From JBCCFX01 sp039029515 (GTDB lineage Bacteria > Planctomycetota > Phycisphaerae > Phycisphaerales > SM1A02): 5,456 nt of DNA. Both the position numbers and the translations under genes were made by a program. The stretch spans positions 1 to 5,456 of the forward strand of contig JBCCFX010000232.1 of the NCBI GenBank assembly GCA_039029515.1, given 5' to 3'. Of this stretch, positions 1 to 5,456 are shown in pieces. Every line of letters begins with the position of its first letter. Within the stretch, counting starts at the first letter, position 1. A model generated the notes under the pieces. That model saw only the letters and a program-made list of their open reading frames with translations. It did not search any database and had not been told where the DNA came from.

Positions 1-1449
1 CGATGACGGCATCACGGCGACCAGTGCATCAAGGTCACTCGGGTACGGTCCCTCGACCTGCACCTGTCGAACGTCGTACTGCTTGCGCAATTCACGGATG
101 ATCGACCAGTCGGGCCGGTTCACATTGAAGCGAAAATCCACGCCGCCGAACATGCTGACATCAGTGTCGAGCACGCCGACGACTTTCCGTTTGGTGCGCG
201 ACACCGTTTGAATCGATCGAACGATCTCGTATTCCGCGGGCAGACCACGATCCAGGAACGGAATCACCAATTCGTTCGGACCGGAGGTGAAGACAAGACC
301 AAAGTACACCGGCACGGTCGTGCGCTGCCCTGCCGCCATCGTGCCGAGTCGACGCGGAACGATGCCGTAGTTCTCACTGACTGCAGTCGCGCGCTCGGTA
401 AACGGCTCGGTATCGAACATGGCGACCTGAACGCGTTCACCGCCGAGCGCATCGAGCGTCCGAAGCAGGTTCACCACCGTCTTGCGACGACCAACGTACG
501 CCTCAGGCATTGTCGGGCTGAGATACGCCTGAATCAGCACCGGACGATCGTCCGGCAGCGAGGTCATAAGTGCTCGGCTCGGCGGCTGGAGCGTATGAAG
601 CTTCTCCGACGTCAGATCCGCCGAAGCGCCACTGCGCTCCACGAGCATGAACACGCAACCCGCGATGACCACGATCGCAAGACCGCGCACCAGGCTCAAC
701 GCAGACCATGCACTGAAGAACCGCTGATTCGATCGCCGACGTACCGCACACCAGATGTTGAAGATCAGCGCGCACGCGGCGACCGCGATGAAGTACACGA
801 GCGAACCGCCGCTGATCGCACCTTCGGCCATGGTCTCAAAGTGCGGTTCGATGCTGATCACGCGAATCATGCGTCCGGCATCGGGACCGAGCAGCGACTG
901 GATTGGCGTCAGGATGACAAACAGACTGCAGAGCAGCGCGCCGAGCAGGAATGCCACCGTGGCATTCCGAGCAACGAATGACCCAACCATACCGACCGCA
1001 AGCAACGCCGCGCCCGTGCACCAGTAGCCAAGGTAGGTTGCCGCCATCAGCCCGAGATCAGGATCGCCAAGCCAACTCAGGACCACGATATGGCTGAGCG
1101 AAAACAGAATCGCGACGGTGTAGATGCCGAGCACCGCGAGGTACTTACCGATGACGATGTCCGCATCGTGCGCAGGTAACGTGAACAACAGTTCATCGGT
1201 GCCCGCGCGACGCTCTTCTGACCAGACATTCATCGTCAATGCCGGCACGAAGAACAGGATGAGCAACGGGAAGTAGCCGTTCAACTGATCCAGATTGGCG
1301 AGATTGCTCGCAAAGAACCCATCGCGCCAGAATGCGGCGATGGCACTGAGCAAAATGAACAGTGTGATGAAAACGTATCCCGTCGGATTGACGAAGTACG
1401 CAATGAAATTGCGTCGAAAGACGGCAAGCATGGATTGAAGTGGAATCAT
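1..1449 (-). CDS. ABC-2 permease fused to a GldG-type auxiliary domain (3' end missing)
   Basis: The frame is open for 483 codons from the ATG to the left edge. Residues about 1-240 form an ABC-2 permease with six probable membrane segments (near 16-40, 59-76, 100-127, 133-158, 163-185 and 214-236) and the diagnostic NVWSEERRAGTDELLFTLPA (74-93), as in GldF-like permeases. A further membrane segment at about 252-270 begins a GldG-type part. It is followed by ADLTSEKLHTLQPPSRALM, LPDDRPVLIQAYLSP (298-312), VQVAMFDTEP (340-349), YGIVPR, and EYEIVRSIQTVS (406-417) leading into KVVGVLDTD, the pattern of the uncharacterised ABC auxiliary family (PF09822-like). GldG and GldF are separate genes in classical gliding bacteria; here they are one chain. 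The protein should continue by several hundred residues beyond the edge. The ribosome binding site is weak, and ATG at 1431 is an alternative start. The exported substrate cannot be read from the sequence. Confidence 0.88.
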   Translation of the reverse strand, partial: MIPLQSMLAVFRRNFIAYFVNPTGYVFITLFILLSAIAAFWRDGFFASNLANLDQLNGYFPLLILFFVPALTMNVWSEERRAGTDELLFTLPAHDADIVIGKYLAVLGIYTVAILFSLSHIVVLSWLGDPDLGLMAATYLGYWCTGAALLAVGMVGSFVARNATVAFLLGALLCSLFVILTPIQSLLGPDAGRMIRVISIEPHFETMAEGAISGGSLVYFIAVAACALIFNIWCAVRRRSNQRFFSAWSALSLVRGLAIVVIAGCVFMLVERSGASADLTSEKLHTLQPPSRALMTSLPDDRPVLIQAYLSPTMPEAYVGRRKTVVNLLRTLDALGGERVQVAMFDTEPFTERATAVSENYGIVPRRLGTMAAGQRTTVPVYFGLVFTSGPNELVIPFLDRGLPAEYEIVRSIQTVSRTKRKVVGVLDTDVSMFGGVDFRFNVNRPDWSIIRELRKQYDVRQVQVEGPYPSDLDALVAVMPSS

Positions 1450-1473
1450 GGTGCAGCGTGATCTCGCGAGTCG

Positions 1474-2193
1474 TCAGGCGGCGGTCAGCGAACGGAAACG
1501 ATCTTCGAGCGATCGGCCGCCAGCGCGGAATCGATCGAGCGTGTCGTTGAAGACTATCCGACCACGATGAATGAAGATCACCCGGTCCGCGACCGCTTCG
1601 ACCTCCTGAAGAATGTGCGTCGACAACAGCACCGTGCTGGTTTCACCGAGACGACGGATCAGGCTCCGGACCTGATCGATCTGATTCGGATCGAGGCCGG
1701 ACGTCGGTTCGTCAAGAATCAATACCTTCGGCTCATGCAGTAATGCCTGCGCCATGCCGACGCGTTGCCGATACCCACGCGACAGCTTGGAGATTGGTTT
1801 CTCCAGTACGCGGCCAAGCTGACATTGCGTGACAACATCATCGATGCGCGATTCGCATGCTGATCGCCCCATGCCACGTACGGCACCGAAGAATCGCAAC
1901 AACGAGAGCGGCGTCATATCGTGATACAGCGGACCGTTTTCCGGCAGGTAGCCGAGTTGACGTGCGACCGCGCGTCGATGCAGCACGACGTCGTGACCAT
2001 CAATGACGGCGCGACCGCGCGTCGGGGCGACGAAGCCGGTCAGCATGCGCATCGTCGTCGATTTTCCCGCGCCGTTTGGGCCGAGGAAGGCGACGACCTG
2101 ACCACGTTCGATCTCGAAACTGACATCTGACACTGCGGCGAATCGACCAAAGTGTCTGGTCAACCCATCGGCGTGAATCATCACATCCGACAT
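1474..2193 (-). CDS. ABC transporter ATP-binding protein, GldA-like
   Basis: This 239-residue nucleotide-binding subunit powers the membrane protein encoded next. It acts on the cytoplasmic face as a dimer. Motifs in order: Walker A GPNGAGKST (38-46); the Q-loop region GYLPENGPLY (81-90), which has Glu in place of the usual Gln, as in GldA-type proteins; signature LSRGYRQRVG (137-146); Walker B VLILDEP (157-163); D-loop SGLD (165-168); and H-loop STH (191-193). The signature with RGYRQRVGMAQALLHEP and DEPTSGLDPNQ is typical of the GldA/CcmA-type export subfamily. In Bacteroidota, GldA works with GldF and GldG in gliding and associated export. In other phyla the substrate is unknown, so a gliding role should not be assumed. 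The start follows a strong GGAGGG. The permease gene begins 24 nt after the stop, on the same strand, as expected of a transporter pair. Confidence 0.93.
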   Translation of the reverse strand: MSDVMIHADGLTRHFGRFAAVSDVSFEIERGQVVAFLGPNGAGKSTTMRMLTGFVAPTRGRAVIDGHDVVLHRRAVARQLGYLPENGPLYHDMTPLSLLRFFGAVRGMGRSACESRIDDVVTQCQLGRVLEKPISKLSRGYRQRVGMAQALLHEPKVLILDEPTSGLDPNQIDQVRSLIRRLGETSTVLLSTHILQEVEAVADRVIFIHRGRIVFNDTLDRFRAGGRSLEDRFRSLTAA

Positions 2194-2197
2194 CGAT

Positions 2198-2203
2198 CCC
2201 TCC
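2198..2203 (-). promoter_or_regulatory. Ribosome binding site GGAGGG of the ABC ATPase gene
   Basis: GGAGGG lies 4 nt before the ATG at 2193. It decides the start, because the open frame extends a further 69 codons upstream into hisD without any family similarity. Confidence 0.75.
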
Positions 2204-2244
2204 GGTACAACGTTGCGTGAATGACTGATCCCGAACCTGCACGC

Positions 2245-2273
2245 ATTGTCGACGCCGGCGACCGAACTGGCAA
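2245..2273 (-). promoter_or_regulatory. Candidate sigma-70-type promoter for the ABC transporter genes
   Basis: On the minus strand, TTGCCA (2273-2268; 5 of 6 to TTGACA) is followed after exactly 17 nt by GACAAT (2250-2245; 4 of 6 to TATAAT). Transcription would begin near 2238, leaving a leader of about 45 nt before the ATG at 2193. This would let the ABC genes be expressed apart from the his genes. A match of this quality can arise by chance, and the host's sigma factor preference is unknown. Confidence 0.3.
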
Positions 2274-2279
2274 GACGCT

Positions 2280-3557
2280 TCAGCGCACGGCTCGCCTGCC
2301 CGCAGATCGTGCATGACCTTCGAGACCCTCCATCCGAGCAATACGCTCCGTATCGGCAATGAGTTCCCGAGCCGCGGGTGGATCGCTCATCGAGATCCAC
2401 GTGCGAAGCCTCAGAAAGTGCATCACCGAAAGGCCGGCCTGAAATCGAGCGGATCCGCCGGTCGGCAGCGTGTGATTCGGACCAGCGCCATAATCCCCGA
2501 GAACCTCGGCGGTGTCGGTGCCGATGAACAGCGCGCCCGCATTGCGGATCCGTCGTGCAGTCGAATCAGCAGTTCGCGTCTGCACTTCAAGATGCTCCGC
2601 CGCAACCTGATCAGCCAGCGCCACCATCGAATCTTCATCCCGTACAACGCAGATGAACCCATTGCCGAGCGCCGCTGTCGCGACGTCCGCGGTAGGCAAC
2701 GACTCCAATTGGTCCACCAGCGCCGCATCGACTTCATTCGCGAGATCCGAAGATGTCGTGATGAGCATCGGCACCGCATCGACATCATGTTCAGCTTGCG
2801 CCAGGAGATCCGCAGCGACGACGTCCGCGCTCGCCGTCTCATCGGCAATGACGAGAAGTTCGGATGGCCCCGCCAGCATGTCGATGCCGACGATGCCGCT
2901 TACGAGTTGCTTCGCCGCCGTCACCCACCGATTGCCCGGACCGGCGATGACATCCACGCGATCGAATTCATCGGTTCCGTAGGCGAGCATCGCAATCGCG
3001 TGCGCGCCACCGACAGCAATGAACTCATCGGCGCCAGCGATTGAGGCGGCCGCAAGCATCACCGGATTCGCTCCAGGTGAGGCAACCACCACGCGCTCAC
3101 ACCCCGCGGCTCGCGCCGTCATCGCGGTCATGAGCACCGATGACGGCAATGGATACCGACCAGCTGGCGCATAGCAGCCAGCAGCCGTGACCGGCACGAC
3201 GTCATGCCCAGCCTGCCCGCCGGGTACGTTCATGGACAGTGATTGAATCGCTGCACGCTGCGCGATGGCAAAGGTCTTTATTCGCGTTGCAGCACGTTCG
3301 AGGACGGCACAATCGTCGGCACCCAGCGCATCGCGTGCTGCCTGCATCGCATCACGCCCGTAGACGATTGCCTCATCGGAACGCCGTTCACCGAATTGCG
3401 CCGCGAATCGTCGAACCGCCGGCATGCCATCCTGCCTTACCGCATTGACAATCGTACGCGCGGCATCGAGCGTCTGGTCATCCACGGGCGGACGCACGGC
3501 ACGGCGCACGCCATCGACATCAAGGCGACGAATCAGCGATGTTGTGATCTGGTTCAT
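2280..3557 (-). CDS. hisD: Histidinol dehydrogenase HisD
   Basis: HisD is a cytoplasmic, zinc-dependent, NAD-linked enzyme that oxidises L-histidinol to L-histidine in the last two pathway steps. The 425-residue product is close to the 434 of E. coli HisD. Visible marks, numbered from the ATG at 3557: PVTAAGCYAPAGRYPLPS, GGAHAIAMLAYGT, IAGPGNRWVTAAKQLV, the DMLAGPSELLVIAD block, zinc-site residues Gln254 and His257 in LLAQAEHD, the catalytic pair Glu321-His322 in AAEHLEVQT, Asp355 in GDYGAGPNHTLPTGG (with conserved His362), and the C-terminal zinc ligand His415 in EGLEGHA. All key residues are present. GGAHAIA has His where many family members have Gln. The start is not certain: ATG at 3557 lies 2 nt after the upstream stop with AAGGG about 10 nt before it, while TTG at 3563 would overlap that stop by 4 nt with AAGGG only 4 nt away. 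The tight junction indicates one mRNA with the fusion gene. Confidence 0.97.
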   Translation of the reverse strand: MNQITTSLIRRLDVDGVRRAVRPPVDDQTLDAARTIVNAVRQDGMPAVRRFAAQFGERRSDEAIVYGRDAMQAARDALGADDCAVLERAATRIKTFAIAQRAAIQSLSMNVPGGQAGHDVVPVTAAGCYAPAGRYPLPSSVLMTAMTARAAGCERVVVASPGANPVMLAAASIAGADEFIAVGGAHAIAMLAYGTDEFDRVDVIAGPGNRWVTAAKQLVSGIVGIDMLAGPSELLVIADETASADVVAADLLAQAEHDVDAVPMLITTSSDLANEVDAALVDQLESLPTADVATAALGNGFICVVRDEDSMVALADQVAAEHLEVQTRTADSTARRIRNAGALFIGTDTAEVLGDYGAGPNHTLPTGGSARFQAGLSVMHFLRLRTWISMSDPPAARELIADTERIARMEGLEGHARSAGRRAVR

Positions 3558-3559
3558 CG

Positions 3560-4840
3560 TCAAGACACCCTTTCAGTTGTGACCGGCTTGGCATTGCCGG
3601 GTCGTCGAGTCACGCGCCGTGCCCGATCGTCGAGCGCGCGTTCGATCTCATCCCACCTGACACCAGCACGTGTCGCCGCCACCATCATGAAGTACACGAC
3701 ATCCGCGCACTCCCACACGACGTCTTCACGTTCGTCTGCCTCCGCCAGTTCCGCCGCTTCTTCACACAGTTTGCTGCGCAGCAGATCCCCATCATCGAGG
3801 AGCCGACGTGTATATGAACCTGCCGGAGCGTTGGCGGCTCGCTCCTGCAGTGTTGCCTGGAGCGCCGCAATGCCGCGGGACGCGCCAAAGCACGTCGAGG
3901 TCCCCGTGTGGCAGAAACCACCGCCGAGTTGGCGCACCGTAAACCGGAGCGCATCCCGATCACAGTCCGTCGCAATACTCAACAGCTCCTGCGTATCGCC
4001 TGACGATTCGCCCTTGATCCACAGCTGATCGCGAGACCGTGAGAAATAGACACCGCGCTGCCGTGCTATTGCTTCCCGCACGCTCTCCTGACTTGAATAT
4101 GTGAGCCCGAGCACTGCACCCGACACATCCTCGACGATCGTCGGCCACAGACCGTCGGGTCGATCCGAGGTCAGTGGCGCACAGAAACCGTCAGCGAGAT
4201 CAAATGCACCGGAATACAACGCCATGCCGACCTGCACATCAGCGCCCACGCGATCTGCCTGTGCGATCTCATCGGCGGACCGCACACCTCCGGCGACCGT
4301 CACGCGAGCCGGCGCAGCATGTCTGACAAGATTTTCCACGCGATCGATAGGAAGGCCCACCATCTGACCTTCCCGTTCAACAAAGGTAATGAGAAACTCA
4401 TCGACGTACGGGCGGAGTTCATCGATACACGACTCAACCGTACGGCCTGTCGTCGTGCGCCAACCTTCGACGACGACGTCGTTGTTGTGGGCGTCAAGTG
4501 CGGCGATGACACGCTCGCGCGGCAACTGCGAAAGGAGCTCCGGAGTCGCCGCCGTCCCGAGGATGATCATCTCCGCACCGGCATCAAGCCACATTCGTGC
4601 CGTCTCGAGATCGCGAATTCCGCCACCCACGCGACATCGCGCCAACGGAAGGACATCGCGAATGAGATCCGCATTGGATCCCTGACCGATGGCGGCATCG
4701 AGATCAATCACGGCGATCTCGCCTACAAGTCCGAATCGTTCCGCGATCGCGCGCGGGTCGCCGGCGTCAATTTTCTTCTCTCGTCCACCGACGAGCTGCA
4801 CCGTTGAACCGTTCATGATGTCAATCGATGGCACCATCAT
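3560..4840 (-). CDS. HisA-HisI-HisE trifunctional fusion: ProFAR isomerase, PR-AMP cyclohydrolase and PR-ATP pyrophosphohydrolase
   Basis: One uninterrupted 426-residue frame carries three histidine enzymes. Residues 1-224 are a HisA TIM barrel: IDIMNG with Asp7, IAVIDLDAA, phosphate loop VGGGI (71-75), ALDA with Asp116, VEGW, and second phosphate loop VAGGV. The usual RDGT motif reads REGQ (156-159). Residues 225-320 are HisI: DGLWPTIVED, SRSR (267-270), WIKGE, the metal-binding Asp residues of DCDRDA (292-297), and Cys293, Cys310 and Cys317 at the zinc-ligand positions. Residues 325-416 are HisE, a MazG-like all-alpha fold with EEAAEL (360-365), WECADVVYF (376-384) and a C-terminal RRVTRR. 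HisE and HisI perform steps 2 and 3 of the pathway and HisA step 4, so one chain would cover three consecutive steps. The first ATG is preferred: it sits 6 nt after a perfect GGAGGT and overlaps the hisF stop. A second ATG follows directly. All three domains look intact. The domain calls are secure; joint activity is inferred. Confidence 0.95.
   Translation of the reverse strand: MMVPSIDIMNGSTVQLVGGREKKIDAGDPRAIAERFGLVGEIAVIDLDAAIGQGSNADLIRDVLPLARCRVGGGIRDLETARMWLDAGAEMIILGTAATPELLSQLPRERVIAALDAHNNDVVVEGWRTTTGRTVESCIDELRPYVDEFLITFVEREGQMVGLPIDRVENLVRHAAPARVTVAGGVRSADEIAQADRVGADVQVGMALYSGAFDLADGFCAPLTSDRPDGLWPTIVEDVSGAVLGLTYSSQESVREAIARQRGVYFSRSRDQLWIKGESSGDTQELLSIATDCDRDALRFTVRQLGGGFCHTGTSTCFGASRGIAALQATLQERAANAPAGSYTRRLLDDGDLLRSKLCEEAAELAEADEREDVVWECADVVYFMMVAATRAGVRWDEIERALDDRARRVTRRPGNAKPVTTERVS
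3568..3572 (-). promoter_or_regulatory. Probable ribosome binding site AAGGG of hisD
   Basis: AAGGG in the last codons of the fusion gene is the only Shine-Dalgarno-like run close to the hisD start. It is 10 nt from the ATG at 3557 and 4 nt from the TTG at 3563. The spacing does not fully settle the start; ATG is favoured because of the codon itself. Confidence 0.45.
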
Positions 4841-5456
4841 GATCGTACCTCCACACCGGCGATTGCCAGTTCTCGTTTGATTGTGCCGACCGTCGTATCG
4901 CGATCGTGAAAGATGGACGCGGCAAGCACAGCATGCGCGCCAGCCTCGAACGCCTCGACCATGTGAACCGATGAATCGGCACCGCCCGAGGCGATGATGG
5001 GAATAGACTCCGTCGACGACATGGCGGTGAGCAGTGCGGTGTCATATCCGCTGCGTGTACCGTCGCGGTCCCAACTTGTCAGCAGGACTTCGCCGGCGCC
5101 TCGTATGGCACACTCGCGTGCCCACGCCAGGGCATCGATGCCTGTCCGTCTCGTCCCTGCTCGAGTCACGACTTCCCAGCCATCACCGTCGACACGCAGT
5201 GCGGCATCGATCGCGATGACCACGCACTGCGCGCCAACACGAGCAGCAAGCTCACTGATGAGTGCCGGCCGATCGACCGCTGCGGTATTGATGCAGACCT
5301 TGTCCGCACCCGCCGCAAGCAGCGATTCCGCATCACCGATCGACCGCACGCCGCCACCGACGGCGATCGGAATCGAGATCGACCGTCGTACGCGCTCGAC
5401 GGTCTCAACCGCCGCCGCGCGTTCGCGCGCTGTGGCGACGACATCGAGTATGACGA
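4837..5456 (-). CDS. hisF: HisF, cyclase subunit of imidazole glycerol phosphate synthase (5' end missing)
   Basis: HisF is the TIM-barrel cyclase subunit of cytoplasmic IGP synthase. It uses ammonia from the glutaminase HisH to turn PRFAR into imidazole glycerol phosphate and AICAR. The frame is open to the right edge, so about 206 residues are visible and roughly the first 45-60 (including the N-terminal catalytic Asp) lie outside. Visible marks in order: LDVVATARER, matching the family's LDITAS strand end; the phosphate loop VGGGVRS; AGADKVCINTAAV; VVIAIDA with the second catalytic Asp; GAGEVLLTSWDRDGTRSGYD; the second phosphate loop IIASGGA; and AVLAASIFH near the C terminus. The internal GTG at 5349 lies within the GGGVRS loop and is not a start. 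The stop overlaps the start of the next gene by 4 nt (ATGA), which points to translational coupling. hisH is not visible; it may lie upstream. Identification is very secure. Confidence 0.97.
   Translation of the reverse strand, partial: VILDVVATARERAAAVETVERVRRSISIPIAVGGGVRSIGDAESLLAAGADKVCINTAAVDRPALISELAARVGAQCVVIAIDAALRVDGDGWEVVTRAGTRRTGIDALAWARECAIRGAGEVLLTSWDRDGTRSGYDTALLTAMSSTESIPIIASGGADSSVHMVEAFEAGAHAVLAASIFHDRDTTVGTIKRELAIAGVEVRS
4847..4852 (-). promoter_or_regulatory. Ribosome binding site GGAGGT of the HisA-HisIE gene
   Basis: A perfect GGAGGT lies 6 nt before the ATG at 4840, inside the last codons of hisF. It supports the first of the two tandem ATG codons. It also suggests that the fusion gene is translated efficiently, not only by coupling to hisF. 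Confidence 0.75.

Larger units (their letters stand above)
2194..2279. other. 86-bp gap between hisD and the ABC transporter genes
   Basis: This is the only non-coding stretch in the window. It holds a candidate promoter and a strong ribosome binding site for the ABC ATPase, both on the minus strand. No stem-loop followed by a T-run is visible on either strand, so there is no sign of an intrinsic terminator after hisD. The frame of the ABC ATPase happens to stay open through the gap, but the extra residues do not resemble an ABC protein. Confidence 0.7.

Noticed and set aside
208..981. Plus-strand open frame of 257 residues
   Set aside because: It lies opposite the permease-GldG gene, is rich in Arg, His, Asp and Glu with no recognisable domain, and is a typical GC-rich antisense shadow.
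2240..2256. Small inverted repeat GTCGCCGGCGTCGAC as a terminator after hisD
   Set aside because: The stem is only about 4 bp, with no T-run after it on either strand.
2194..2400. 69-residue N-terminal extension of the ABC ATPase frame into hisD
   Set aside because: The frame is merely open. The extension has no ABC-like sequence and overlaps hisD, whereas the ATG at 2193 has GGAGGG in front and the expected family N terminus.
2313..3044. Plus-strand open frame of 243 residues
   Set aside because: It lies antisense inside hisD, has no domain similarity, and has no credible ribosome binding site.
3555..3575. Programmed frameshift joining HisA-HisIE to HisD into one chain
   Set aside because: A -1 shift would be needed, but there is no slippery heptamer before the TGA, and a normal stop-start junction with AAGGG explains the arrangement.
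3243..4028. Plus-strand open frame of 261 residues
   Set aside because: It lies antisense across the hisD start and the HisIE part, both of which are clear genes. It is Ser/Arg-rich with no motif.
5166..5444. Alternative minus-strand frames over hisF
   Set aside because: They are out of frame with the clear HisF motifs and show no family resemblance.

Overview
The window is wholly protein-coding on the minus strand, apart from one 86-bp gap. It looks like a GC-rich (roughly 60% by eye) Gram-negative bacterium. Reading in the direction of transcription, from right to left, the order is: hisF (5' end off the right edge); a long gene encoding HisA, HisI and HisE in one polypeptide; hisD; an 86-bp gap; a GldA-type ABC ATPase; and a membrane protein joining an ABC-2 permease to a GldG-type auxiliary domain (3' end off the left edge). 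No RNA genes, insertion sequences, CRISPR arrays or credible plus-strand genes were seen.

The right-hand part (5456-2280) is a compact histidine cluster. hisF and the fusion gene overlap by 4 nt (ATGA), and hisD begins 2 nt after the fusion gene ends, or overlaps it by 4 nt if a TTG start is used. Together the three genes supply five activities: PR-ATP pyrophosphohydrolase (HisE), PR-AMP cyclohydrolase (HisI), ProFAR isomerase (HisA), the cyclase subunit of IGP synthase (HisF), and histidinol dehydrogenase (HisD). HisG, HisH, HisB and HisC are not in the window.

The most striking feature is the HisA-HisI-HisE fusion. I do not recall this as one of the standard his fusions (HisIE, HisNB, fungal HisHF/HIS7, fungal HisI-HisE-HisD/HIS4). 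As far as I can recall the yeast protein, the HisIE half looks more like the HisIE part of fungal HIS4 than like E. coli HisIE, and hisD follows immediately. Window order is therefore HisA-HisI-HisE / HisD, against [poorly characterised N-terminal domain]-HisI-HisE-HisD in fungal HIS4.

The left-hand part (2193-1) is an ABC export-type module like GldA/GldF/GldG of the Bacteroidota, with the permease and GldG fused. Such modules also occur outside gliding bacteria, including Planctomycetota and Verrucomicrobiota. The high GC and the fused form make a planctomycete-like source plausible, but this is inference with modest confidence. The ABC pair may be co-transcribed with the his genes or may use its own promoter in the 86-bp gap.
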